Source: Haematobia irritans (Eukaryota; Arthropoda; Insecta; Diptera; Muscidae). From it: a stretch of 64,000 bases of DNA. Positions within the stretch are counted from its first letter, which is position 1, and the number at the start of each line of letters is the position of its first letter. Both the position numbers and the translations under genes were made by a program. The notes below the pieces were generated by a model that saw nothing but the letters and a program-made list of their open reading frames with translations, did no database searches and was not told the origin of the DNA. The stretch covers positions 38,766,671 to 38,830,670 of the forward strand of contig NC_134399.1 in the NCBI RefSeq assembly GCF_050003625.1. Direction: 5' to 3'. Shown here one piece after another: positions 35,280-45,666 of this stretch.

Positions 35280-35643
35280 AGGCCGGTATGCACCTCTAGC
35301 GAAATTTTCGGTAGCAAAAATTTATTTAAGTCTATAACAAAAAAACAGGGCTGTGTACACAAATTTCAAACCAGCTAATCGCTTTTAAAAATTGTTAATA
35401 TATGTTCCAAATATTCCTCAAATAAATTGTTTATTATTTACAGACCTTTTAAAACTTTTACGCACACAATAATTGTAATAAATTAAATGTTTGCTGCCAA
35501 AATATGCTTTTGACAACCCTGTTATTTTCATTAGAGGTGCGTACCAGCTTACGAAATTGAACGCTACCGAAAATTTCGTTAGCATAAATAGCAATGCATT
35601 TCTTATGGGAATGAAATTTTTCGCTAGAGGTGCATACCGGCCT
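35280..35643. mobile_element. 364-bp AGGCCGGTATGC MITE, copy 1
   Basis: TIRs AGGCCGGTATGCACCTCTAG and complement, TSD TAA (35,277-35,279; 35,644-35,646). Almost identical in sequence and exactly equal in length to copy 2 at 50,901-51,264. A second, inner dyad (TTCGGTAGC / GCTACCGAA) is present. Confidence 0.95.
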
Positions 35644-37050
35644 TAAATTATATCGACACGAATTATAACTTGAATGGCACAACGCTTGAAACTGTTGAAT
35701 CCTTTAAAGATCTTGGAATACTTTTGGATCGCAGGCTAAATTTTAGATCTCACATTTCTACGACTGTAAATAAGGCCTATGGATCATTTGGATTTGTCAA
35801 GCGCTGGAGTAAGGAATTTTCTGACCCATTTGTTACAAGAAACTTATATACTTCACTTGTGCGTCCTATCCTGGAATATGGATCTGTAATTTGGGACCCA
35901 CAGTACCAAATTCATTGCAATCGTATTGAATCTGTTCAGAAACAATTTTTACTGTTTTGTTTACGTCGGAATAACTGGACACCTCAAACCTTGCCGTCTT
36001 ACAAAGAAAGACTATCGCTCATCAAATTACCTACACTGAAAAGTAGACGTACCATGCTGAATATCTGTTTTATGGTTGATTTAATTAACGGAAGATTTAA
36101 ATCTGACTTCCTTATTAACAGCATATCATTCAATGTACCCTTTAGACCTACCCGCAACTTTGAACTGCTCCACATTGAATACTTTCGAACGAACTTTGAA
36201 AACAACGATCCACTTCGCCGTCTTTGTAAAGAATTAAATAAATTTTATTATTATCTTGATTTGTCAGAAGAGAAAAACAATATAAAGAAATAGATAACAT
36301 TATTATTAAATACTTGATATATTAACAAACGATATGTATATAATGTAATATATTACTGTTAGTCTGTAAGGGTTTAATCCATAGATGAAAATAATAATAA
36401 TAATAAACGAGTACTCTGTTTTCTTTTAGTCCTTCACGGCTTAGGGTATCCAGTGGTAAAAGAAAACAGCCCTATTAATGACGACATTTGTTGGAACATT
36501 ACTTCTCAGCCAATTCACCGCCTCTCTTATTGCTAATACTTCTTTGGCCATAATTGTGTAACCCTGAAACGTATAAACGTGGACTTCTCTCTTTAATGAG
36601 AAGTCCAAGTTAAAATTGTTTTGGAGTCCAAGTTAAAATTGTTTTGTATTTTATTGAATCATTGGTATAATGATATGCACAAACCTTCATGGATGTGACG
36701 TCTTTGTAAAATTTTATTGATAAAATCCTTATTGGAGTTCTTTGCCAAGGAAATGAAAGGCTACAGGTTATATACGGTAGTGCCAATATTGACCAAATTT
36801 ATTGACCAGTTAACCAACTGGTAAGTGTGTTTTCCATAGAGGAGACAATATAGTTATTTTTTCTTTTGTGTTTCAGGTATATTCTTTTATCTCGTCGCCG
36901 TTTCAAAGTTGAAATGGGCACAAATGATTACAATTAAATCAGAATTTGGGAAATGCAATGCATTGGAGGCTAGTAAAACGCGTATATCAGTGAAGCTGTA
37001 GATCTTAAAGCATTATGCATTGCTATGTACACTTGCTTTTACATTTTTTT

Positions 37051-38310
37051 ACCCCCCACCATAGGATGGGGTATATTAACTTTGTCATTCCGCTTGTAAC
37101 ACATCGAAATATTGCTCTAAGACCCCATAAAGTATACATATTCTGGGTCGTGGTGAAATTCTGAGTCGATCTGAGCATGTCCGTCCGTCCGTTTGTTGAA
37201 ATCACGTTAACTTCCGAACGAAACAATCTATCGACTTGAAACTTGGCACAAGTGGTTGTTATTGATATAGGTCGGATGGTATTGAAAATGGGCCATATCG
37301 GACCACGTTTGCGTACAGTCCCCATATAAACGGACCCCCAAATTTGGCTTTCGGAGCCTCTAAACGAAACAAAATGCATCCGATCTGGCTGCAATTTGGT
37401 ATGTGGTGTTAATATATGATCTCTAATAATCATACATATCGGTCCATAATTACATATAGCCCCCACATAAATCGATCCGCAGATTTGACCTCCGGAGCCT
37501 CTTGAAGGAGAAAAATTCATCCGATCCGTTTGAAAATTAGTACATGGTGTTGGTATATAGTCTCTCACAGCCATGCAAAAATTGGATCATATCGGTCTTT
37601 AGTTATATATAGCCGAAGGCCAATCACACAAAAATTGGTCCATATCGCTAAAAATAATCTACCCAAACTTTATTTCTATAGAAAATTTCGTAAAAAAAAT
37701 AATTTCTATAGAAAATTTTGTTAAAATTTTATTGCTATAGGATATTTTTTCAACATTTTATTTCTGTAGAAAAGTATGTCAACATTTTATTTCTATAGAA
37801 AAGTTTGTCAAAATTTTATTTCTATAGAAAATTTCCTCACAATTTTATTTCTATAGAAATTTTACCGGCCCATTATGTTAGGCATTGATATAGACCCATT
37901 TCACTTATTGAGGGTTTCGCAGCCGCACTGATCATAAAAATTACTTGAAACTAGAAGTAAAATGTCCAGATTTTACTCCTCGTAATGATTTAGGTAACAG
38001 ATTACAGATTTCAAATCAAGGCTTTATTTAATCATTTACACGAAATGTTTATGATTTCAAGAACTCAAACAAAATTGGTTCTTATAAATCCAGAATCTGA
38101 TCTAGTCTTAATTTTATCTTCGGAAAACGTACTGGTTGAGAGAATATTTGTCATCAAACCACCCCAATTTCTATATATTATAAAGTAACCCCACCCCCCT
38201 CCCCCCACCGAAGAAGATTCTTTAAAGTGAACTGTTTTATTTGATTCATGATGGTTATTTAAGATTCGGCCCGGCCATACTTACTGCTGTATATACTTTT
38301 TTTTAGATTT
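37051..38310. repeat. Muscid-type interspersed repeat (GTCCGTCCG family)
   Basis: Runs from CCCCCCACCATAGGATGGGG through GTATATTAACTTTGTCATTC, GAGCATGTCCGTCCGTCCG and repeated GGAGCCTCT/GGCCATATCGG blocks to GATTCGGCCCGGCCATAC. A family of this pattern is widespread in higher flies; its transposon class is not settled here. The minus-strand open frame 37,574-37,023 is not convincing as a gene. Confidence 0.6.
37660..37862. repeat. Minisatellite of TTTATTTCTATAGAAAATTT units
   Basis: About six to seven direct copies of a ~30-bp unit built on the palindrome TTTCTATAGAAA, diverged 5-15% by eye. Inside the interspersed repeat above. Confidence 0.9.
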
Positions 38311-39073
38311 ATATCGTTTTTATATTACGTTTTTTGTAGATAGGTTATCTTTATTAATATATTTTCTAATACCCATTATATATTTTTTATTTTGTAGTCT
38401 TTATTTCTATATAATATTAATGTAATGTAATATTAGTTTAAGAGAAAAATATACACAAATAAAAAAAAACAGAAACTAAAAAAATAACTAATAAGAGTAG
38501 TTTGTACTGAAGATAATACAATATTAAAGTTATTAATTTTTTATAATTTTTTAATATAAGAATTATATATTATAATATCTTTTTAAAACCCTACATCAAA
38601 GCATTTAAAGTAAAATATTCTGCCTTTGGACGTTATCTTTTAGTGTATTTGAAGTAATTTAGAAAAAATAGGCTTTTAAAGCCTAGTACTATGATTAATT
38701 ATGGATTATAATAGAGTCGTTTTCTGTTGTATTATTGTTAGTACTGTTACGTATTTACAACTCCATGAATATGAAAAGGCCGCCTCGTATCAGACCATTA
38801 TTTTCCTTTAATCTGATTTCCAAGCGATTGTTCAAACAAGAATTCAAATGTTGTTTCGGTTCTCATGAAAATCTAATGTATGGTCTCCGAAAATGGAAAG
38901 TAATTATCGTTAAGCACACGGTAGAACCTATAATAGAAGAGAATAGAAAATTTAAATATTTTGAATATGTTGAGGAAATATTTTTTCAATAATTTCATAG
39001 ATTGTATTGCAAAGCGTTAATGTTTGTCGTATAATAATTTGTATGGGAATATGAGTGTATATATTATATTGTA
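38311..39073. other. AT-rich unassigned sequence
   Basis: No conserved frame or repeat end was seen. An 85-codon open frame at 38,735-38,992 lacks any known motif. Confidence 0.4.
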
Positions 39074-39846
39074 CACCCTCAAAAAAAATCGCTTCTCTAA
39101 CATATGTTCCAAACATATTTTGCAGGAAGCACATATATTATTGGATACTGCCGAAACATTAATATGTCCGTTTTATGTGAGCATATTATATGTTTGGAAG
39201 CATTTTGAGTCCAAAAATAGTTTATGCTTGGAAGAATTCCCCAAGGAAGATTGTGCTCTTTCCCTCACGTAATTTTCACTTCCAAGAAATTTTTGAGTTC
39301 TTCGCATCTTTTTCTGTAATACAAATATGCTGTTTTTTATTTCAAATGTCTATTCTCTTGGTTCCGAATATTCATTCTAATATTCAAATTAAATAATATT
39401 TAGACTTAAGCATATTAAATGTTTGGCCTTATCATGAAACAGTTTTCCGAAACAACAAACAAGCGGTTTCCCAGAAATTGCTCTCATTTCATTCTCTCGC
39501 TCTGTTATGTTGATATCTTTTTATTCAACCCTCCAGGTTTCCATCTCTATTTCTTTCTCTATACTAACTCTCTCTCTGTCGCTCTCTGAATAAAGTATCC
39601 CAACATATATATGTTTACTCGAAATTTGTAAATTTATATATGTTTACATTCACATATATTATTTTTATGAAATATTCATGCCCCAAACATAATATATTCT
39701 AACATATTAACATATGTGTCCCAAACATTTTGTGTTAGTTTAGGAACATTACATGTTTGTACTTAAATGTATTGTGTTTAAAAATTGTGCCCGAAACACA
39801 TTTTGTTTATATCGGAACATATGAAAAACATATTTTTCTAACAGTG
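39074..39846. mobile_element. MITE with iterated AACATATG motifs
   Basis: Ends CACCCTCAAAAAAAATCG and TTTTTCTAACAGTG, flanked by TA. The inner sequence holds many copies of ACATATGTT/AACATAT words, especially near both ends. 773 bp, non-coding. Confidence 0.75.
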
Positions 39847-41941
39847 TATTTATTGAAATTGTGTATATATGTTACTCAAAGATGTGATGTTTAAAATACA
39901 TACCAAGAAAAAAATTATTGAATTTGTATCTATATCATAGCATTAAGTTTTCTTAACTTGTTCTTGCACTTATCTGACGTCGCTTTTATTTCTTTTATAA
40001 AGTCTTCCGATAACCATTTTGTATTTTTGTACAGTAAAACTCTTAACAGAAAGTCCAAATGATTCACCCGATGTTTATAACAATCGCTTTCATCGAACCA
40101 ATAGGTTTCTTCAAAATAAAATTCATCAAAATTTCCTTTATGTTCGCCTTGTGGCAGTATTTCCTATATGTTCTTTTGAAGTACAACATAATTAGCCGAA
40201 AAGAGTGAAAAAAATTGTCATCTGGATTAATTAGTAGAAGTTTTGATGGATCGAAATTTCTATGATGGATAAAAAACTCTGAAATTTTTTTACTCTCTGT
40301 TGTCTTTTTCACCATCTTTAAGCAGTTTTCGCAGCTACCTTTCATTATACATTTTTTATATATGGTATACCCAAGTATATATCTCTGAACTTGCAACTCT
40401 TTAATTTCGGCCTGGCTGGTTGTCGGAAGTATTGGAAGGACATCTTTTTCTAAATTTTCTAAATCTAATATTACTTCGTCAATTACATTGTCCCGTTCAA
40501 TCTGGCGTTGTTCGTTGTCTAAAAACTTTAGTTCATCTGTTTTTATATTATTGTCCCAATCCAAGAAATTATCTTGATCTTTCATACAGTTCTGACTTTT
40601 GCTGCCGCCCATTGCATTAATAAATCTTTGCGAAATGATTCTCGCCGTGACAATTTTAATTTCCCGAATTGATGGGCGATCATTATATCCTTGAGACCCT
40701 CTGAGAATCCCAAAATAATTTTCGAGTGCATCTTGGTTTATCTTGCCAGTCAGAATGTATTTCACATCGGGACATTCTTTAAAAATGGTTTTGGACATTT
40801 CCACCATGGAAATAACTGTGAATATCAATCTGTCAATACATTTTGTGGAAGTGGAATTGAGTTCGTCAGTAGCAAAATCCTGGATTGTTTTTTGAAGACC
40901 TTTTATTTTATCCTGTGTGTCATTTAATAGATGTTTTTTTGTGTTCGTTCTTACCATATAACGACTTGCAATTTAGTTCATCAAAAAGGTCGTTACATTC
41001 CTTTATGAATTTGCTTGTTGGTATTGCAGCTTTATCGATTTGCCCATTTTCTATAAGTGTATTCATGGCCGACGAAACCGTATGGCTTAAAACCTGCATA
41101 GCTTTTGACACCTTCACTTTAAAAAAAAAATTCTGGGTTAACATGCGAATCCGTTAATTGGGGCACATTCGAAAATGGGAATTTTTATCAAAAGTGTACA
41201 ACTCGCGAATATATAGTCCGGAAATTTTGGAGTTATCACATGTACATCCCTTTGATAGTAAACCGTTTCTTATGGATTTAAAAATGTGAACGTAATCAAA
41301 CATGGCAAAAATTGTTTGGCACAAATAAATCCTCGAACTTGCAATCCAACCCCAGTTGCAGCATCAATATTTTTTAACAGGAGTTCTTTTAAAGAATCTT
41401 TTTGAGTTAAACCATGTACACAGTAAAAACTCAAAATGTATTTCCAATTGCTACAAACACTTTTTACCATAAAAAGGCATTTATTGGCTATAGAGCCTGT
41501 GCGTATCCCATCACCAATGTCGTGGAAGCCATCAATAACGTCCTGGGCTTTATTATATTCTAAGCTTCTTTTGCATTCAACTTCATCGAAAATTATAATG
41601 CATTGACGCTCTCTATTGTTGAAAGAAGACGTAACTTCTTTTAAATTGTTTAATACGTTCTCATCAAGTTCTGGTTTTATAAACCTAATTGGCCTTAGTT
41701 TTATTAGAATTGATGGATGGGGTAGGTGGAAATTGAAATCATCCCTCATATATCTATAGCACTTACTTGAAACGTAGTATATGCTTCGAGCCATGTTCAT
41801 TTGGTCACTTGAATATGTATTAACTTTGCTACATATCATTTTTGCAAATTTGTTTGCATTCCCCTCTTCTTTTTGTGTTGCATACGCCAATTTACTTGCC
41901 AGTTCGTCAGCTTTTTGTTTACTTGCCAGTTCGTCAGCTTT

Positions 41942-42403
41942 TTATTTCTCCACTTGTATCTTTAGGTGCTCATGTTGTAAAACAAGTTGGGAATATTCCA
42001 CTTCACTTTTCTCTGCTTGTTTTTCCATAGTATGTGCCTCAATGGCGTGCCGACCAATTTCTTTTCTTAAATAGGAGCTTATTTGTCTCTCCTTTTCAAT
42101 TATAAGTAATAGATCGTCTCTATCCTTATGACACTTGCAAGAGCAACTTATGGCCTTAATATTCAAATTTAAATCTCCAAGTTTTTTTCCGTCAGGTCGG
42201 CCATATGTTCTTAGTGGTGGTCTGTGTAACTGAATTTCAAATTTAACGTTATTTTCTTTAAAATTTTGCGTTGAAATGATTTGAGATAAATCTTGTTTTC
42301 CATCATGTCGCCCATATGTTTTTAATAGTGGTCTGTCTAACTGAATTTCAAATTTGTCGTTAATTTCTTTAAAATTTTGCGTTGAAATGATTTGAGATAA
42401 CAT
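41942..42403 (-). pseudogene. P-like transposase, zipper segment with internal tandem repeat
   Basis: The frame contains two direct copies of a ~40-residue unit (LSQIISTQNFKE ... RPLLKTYGRHDGK and LSQIISTQNFKE ... RPPLRTYGRPDGK), then a charged helix ending in LVLQHEHLKIQVEK, probably the leucine-zipper dimerisation region. A second short duplication (ACTTGCCAGTTCGTCAGC) lies at 41,896-41,940. Confidence 0.75.
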
Positions 42404-42592
42404 TACATTATTGTTTGATTTTTCTTGAATAATGTCTTCATTGTTTAAATCTATACGAATAACTTTAAACAGAGGTTAATATTAACACACAGCTATGACC
42501 AATTTTAAATTTTATTTGCTGTACATTTTAAATTTTGTTTTTACTATTTTTTATTTGGTTTTATCCTAAATTTGATTCAATTTATTTCATAT

Positions 42593-43135
42593 TTATACCC
42601 TTCACCAGTGCTATGGTACGTGGTGTAATAAGTTTGTGCATTTGTATGTAACGCCAATAAGGAAAAGTCTGAGACAAATTTAGTATACCGATCGTCTTAC
42701 AATTAAATTCGTTTATTTAAATTCTGGCCGTCCGTCCATGTTCTACACACTGTAATGCAAGACATTCCACAGAACGGTTGAGTTTTAAATAAGGCACCAA
42801 GTCGCCCGACTTGACCAAATAATATATCACAATCCACACTTGACCACATATCTTGGCGAGTTCTAACCAATATCCTTGTAAATCGTCACTGCAAAAATTG
42901 TAAATATTGCTCAAATTGTCCTTTATCTCGAATAAATAAGTATGGTGTAATAAATCAAAATTTGTCTCGCTTCATATTTCCAATATTGTGTCATATCAGG
43001 GCGTTAGACGATTTAAATTTTAATTCTAGAGATTTTGTAGAAGTACAAAAAATTGTCTCCATTATATTTATTTGAAATATTTGAGATGGTAACACAAATG
43101 TTCTACATAGGTCTACATAGTGGTGAAGGGTATAA
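42593..43135. mobile_element. Fold-back repeat with TTATACCCTTCACCA ends
   Basis: Left end TTATACCCTTCACCA, right end TGGTGAAGGGTATAA: perfect 15-bp TIRs. The downstream GCCCCGCCCGACTTTAAACTTT also follows the (TA)n array at 18,010. It lies inside the P-like gene, perhaps in an intron. Superfamily unknown. Confidence 0.8.
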
Positions 43136-43179
43136 TCAGCCCCGCCCGACTTTAAACTTTACTTACTTGTTTTTTAATC

Positions 43180-43600
43180 ATTCTTTACAATCAGCAACCT
43201 AGCTATGAACACGAAGCACATACTGTAAGTTTACTTTTATGTCAAAAGAGTCAATAAATTCAATTGTTAAAATCCCAATTTCGACCAAAGACCGAAAAGT
43301 TTTTCCTTCTCTGTAATACCGGCATTGTTTTTAACTGTATCAAGACGTTTCTAAAGCGGCTTCACAGTATCGTAAGCACCGCTTGGGCTCAGCTGTAAGA
43401 AGGAGGTCCTTCGTCATTAAGCTAAACATAGAATTCGGAAGGACTCATTGATAAAATGAGTTCTCCACTTGTGAACTGAATAGTCGAAGTGAGTCTAACA
43501 TAACGGCCAGGTACGATTCAATTGAATAAGATTATGTGCTATGAAGTACATTTTAAACCGGAAAATAAAGTAAAATAATATACGAATGAAGTACCGGCTT
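43180..43600. repeat. Fragment of unassigned retroelement-like repeat
   Basis: Around 43,350-43,520 the sequence is less AT-rich (GCTTGGGCTCAGCTGTAAGA, AGTGAGTCTAACATAACGGC), like 5' regions of fly non-LTR elements. No frame of length was seen. Confidence 0.3.
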
Positions 43601-43789
43601 TAAGTGATGGGCTTCATTCACTCGCAAAAGATCCATTAACCATACCATATCACATTTTCTGACATTTATGACAAAGTATGTTATTTACTACGTTATCTTT
43701 TTATTATTTTTTTGTGAACTATTATTTGGAGAATTCCTCTTCCATATATATTTGTTTTATATTATTTTACATTATTTCACTTTCATACA

Positions 43790-43975
43790 CTTCTTCAAAA
43801 TTCTACTACCCAAGCACTTGGTATCAAAGTGCTTATCTCACAATTTCGTGTTTGGGCGTATTACATTGTAGTTGATTCTTAATATTTCGCACCATTTCTT
43901 CCTCTCCTCCGGATCGGTAGGAAACCCGTAAAGGTGCTTAAATTCCTTGCATTTGAAGAAACAAACTCTCACCAT
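43790..43975 (-). pseudogene. THAP zinc-finger exon of the P-like element
   Basis: From ATG at 43,975 the minus strand reads MVRVCFFKCKEFKHLYGFPT, then DPEERKKWCEILR and a final HFDTKCL. This is the C2CH THAP pattern: Cys-x3-Cys, the conserved Phe-Pro and Trp, and Cys-x2-His-Phe. The third zinc ligand codon is TGA instead of TGC/TGT. An acceptor-like TTTTGCATTGCAG lies just upstream of the ATG. THAP domains bind the transposon ends. This exon shows the element's full extent to about 44 kb. Confidence 0.85.
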
Positions 43976-44502
43976 TTTCCTGCAATGCAAAATAAAATGT
44001 TAGAAATAAAAAATTTTCCCAGCAAAAAAATTGGAGTTCTAGAGGCACAACTTTAACTTCAAACATTGGAATGCGTTAAAAATTATTTTTTGAGAAAATC
44101 ACAAAATTTTTTAATTCACATATAAAACACAATTATTTAATTCACATAAAAAACACTGAAACTGTAGATATCTTTATTAGACAAAAATATTAACCTCTTC
44201 AAACAGGAGAACTTAAATAAATTAAATCGGCAAATTATAACAAAAATTTTTTTCCAACAAAAAATAAATCTTTAACGACGGATGTTTTCGTACAATTAAA
44301 TTTTTTCAGACATATTGAAATTGTAACTGCCGACGTTTCATTGCATATGTTCATTTTATCCAAACAGCGATTCGACCGCAACGCCGTCAGTACCAACAAG
44401 CTGCGTATATTTAGCGGCATCTGTACCGTTGACATTTGTTGTTTTTGTAGAAGAGAAATTTACGCTCTCTTGTCAATGTAATACCATAAGCCTAGTACAT
44501 CA

Positions 44503-44742
44503 TGTTTTCGCAGGAAAAACTGTTATTCTCCATATAAAAAAAACGTTGGCGCGAAATAAATGCGAAATCTTTGTTTTGATAATTTTTAAACACATATTTA
44601 TACAACCCTGGATTTTCGCACGAAAAATAGGCAGGCATATTATTTCGCATAAATATGTTAACATACCTAAGTTTGATGCCCTATTTACGGAGATAGATGA
44701 AGATATTCGTTTTTTGCAGAAACGAACTTAGTACTAAACAAT
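44503..44742. repeat. Dispersed repeat, copy 2
   Basis: Same family as 1-240: CATGTTTTCGCA, CGTTGGCGCGAAATAAATGC, ACAACCCTGGATTTTCGCAC, GCAGAAACGAACTTAGTACT. Differs by several indels. Between 43,980 and 44,500 nothing else was identified. Confidence 0.8.
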
Positions 44743-44747
44743 AGAAC

Positions 44748-45161
44748 CATAGACCTTATAATACATAGATGAGCCATGTGTGTCAAACTATGTTTGACAG
44801 TTCCGAAGATTAAGAATAAACGAGAAAAATAAGAGCACGCTTACAATCTCTTTCGTTTTCCTTTTTGTAGTTTGCCAATTTTACACAAAATTAGAACGTT
44901 TATGATGCAACAGAGGATTTATAAATAAATTAATAAATTAAAAGTTCATATTTTAACAAAGAATTGTGACCAAAATACGAAATTTAATTTTGAGCAGCAT
45001 TGCTCTTTATGAACAACACAAAAGCAAATGAGCGACAATTAATGTTTGGGACTGACTGTTTACGAAAAAATCAAAACGAAATGTCAGAAAATTAATTTTT
45101 GCAACTGACACATTTTTTTTAAAAGAGAATAGTGGAGCATCTATTTATTATAAGGTCTATG
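44748..45161. mobile_element. 414-bp MITE with CATAGACCTTATAATA ends
   Basis: Left CATAGACCTTATAATACATA, right TATTTATTATAAGGTCTATG: near-perfect 24-bp TIRs. The right side abuts a scrap of the LOA-type element. Non-coding; target duplication unclear. Confidence 0.85.
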
Positions 45162-45162
45162 T

Positions 45163-45440
45163 CTCGCGCAACCGCACAGTCGTTGTTCCAGCTGATTATT
45201 TGGCCAAAATGTTAAGGGCATTAGGATAGGTTAGGTTAAAGTGGCAGCCCGATTAAGTTTCAGGCTCACTTAGACAATTCAGTCCATTGTGATACCACAT
45301 TTAACTAAAAGTACCTATTAAGTTAGGTTAGGTTAAAGTGGCAGCCCGATTAAAATTCAGGCTCACTTAGACTATTCAGTCCATTGTGATACCACATTAA
45401 CTAAAAGTACCTATTACATATGGGCACTTCTACTTTTAAC
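45163..45440 (-). repeat. LOA-type scrap and duplicated 3' UTR with GGTTA repeats
   Basis: 45,163-45,222 matches the ORF2 stretch at 46,485-46,545. Then two tandem copies of the 3' UTR unit follow (GTGGCAGCCCGATTAA ... CATTGTGATACCACATT ... AAAAGTACCTATTA), each preceded by GGTTAGGTTAAA. On the element's strand these are CCTAA-type repeats at the 3' tail. Confidence 0.8.
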
Positions 45441-45456
45441 CGCTGAACCTTCTTCA

Positions 45457-45666
45457 TTATTTTTCTTTGTTGAACCAACCAGATTGTTCCAAAAACATTA
45501 GCAGACTGCTTAAGTTAACGTTTTCCAGATCCGCCAGTAATCTGAAGCTATATTCTCCTAAAAGGTGCTTGCGCTTTACACAAAATGCAGGACACTCACA
45601 CAAGAGGTATTTAATTGATTCCTTTTCGTCCGCATCATGACAGCTCATACAATAGTCATTATACAT
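45457..45666 (-). pseudogene. LOA-type ORF2 C-terminal Cys-His motif
   Basis: Continues ORF2 in a shifted frame: NDYCMSCHDADEKESIKYLL, then CECPAFCVKRK. The Cys-x2-Cys ... Cys-x-Cys arrangement is the C-terminal zinc-binding motif common to this retrotransposon group. The frame change at 45,660 is a small indel. Confidence 0.8.

Larger units (their letters stand above)
32650..36415 (+). pseudogene. Non-LTR RT (jockey/CR1-like), split by solo LTR and MITE
   Basis: Plus-strand RT: 32,650-33,137 holds HGFRKSCSTITNILEL, VIYTDFSKAFDKVNHSLL (motif A), VPSGVPQGSHLGPLLFCLFI (motif B) and LMYADDVKI (catalytic YADD). The frame stops at the solo LTR (33,138-35,209), reappears at 35,210-35,279, and after the 364-bp MITE continues 35,644-36,293 (SFKDLGILLDRRLNFRSHI, SLVRPILEYGSVIWDP). 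Discounting both inserts with their duplications leaves an open frame, so they are what broke it. A (TAA)n-like tail (ATAATAATAATAATAA) follows near 36,392. The 5' part is missing. Confidence 0.9.
32331..36473. mobile_element. AGGGCTGTTTTC TIR element housing further insertions
   Basis: Left end AGGGCTGTTTTCTTTT-GCACTGGATAC; right end is its near complement (GTATCCAGTGGTAAAAGAAAACAGCCCT, read in two parts), flanked by ATT/TATTA. The undisturbed homologue at 46,120 (GAGTATATATTAATGCC) shows the empty site. Most of its 4.1 kb is a non-LTR element with its own inserts, so the original TIR element was probably short. Superfamily not assigned. Confidence 0.8.
31436..36535 (-). mobile_element. LOA/I-type retrotransposon copy, interrupted
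   Basis: Minus-strand 3' region (31,436-31,668, 31,872-32,330) matches 45,340-46,128; the same element resumes at 36,474-36,535 (TTTGTTGGAACATTACTTCT). Three independent insertions lie within it: MITE C (31,669-31,868), a TA-flanked MITE (31,944-32,144) and the 4.1-kb AGGGCTGTTTTC element (32,331-36,473). Coding is broken throughout. Confidence 0.85.
39975..43975 (-). pseudogene. P-like transposase gene (THAP, coiled coil, RNase H-like, C-terminal)
   Basis: Minus-strand pieces in the order of a P-element/THAP9-type transposase: THAP exon (43,975-43,790), leucine-zipper-like segment (42,403-41,942), catalytic RNase H-like and GTP-binding-insert region (41,890-41,270, with IIIFDEVECKRSLEYNKAQD and NWKYILSFYCVHGL; then 41,144-40,920) and the C-terminal part (40,957-40,064, with the TGKINQDALENYFGILRGSQ block that marks the family). 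Several frame changes and a stop in the THAP exon make it non-functional as read, though long stretches stay open. A 540-bp TIR repeat sits between the THAP and zipper parts. Confidence 0.88.

Noticed and set aside
37023..37574. 183-codon minus-strand frame in the GTCCGTCCG repeat
   Set aside because: The reading follows reiterated repeat blocks and lacks any domain; typical spurious frame of this repeat family.
40420..41157. Plus-strand frames over the P-like transposase
   Set aside because: The minus strand encodes family-specific motifs; the plus-strand frames are complementary artefacts.
43668..43875. 67- and 65-codon plus-strand frames opposite the THAP exon
   Set aside because: The minus strand gives the C2CH THAP pattern; these are antisense frames rich in Phe/Tyr from AT-rich DNA.
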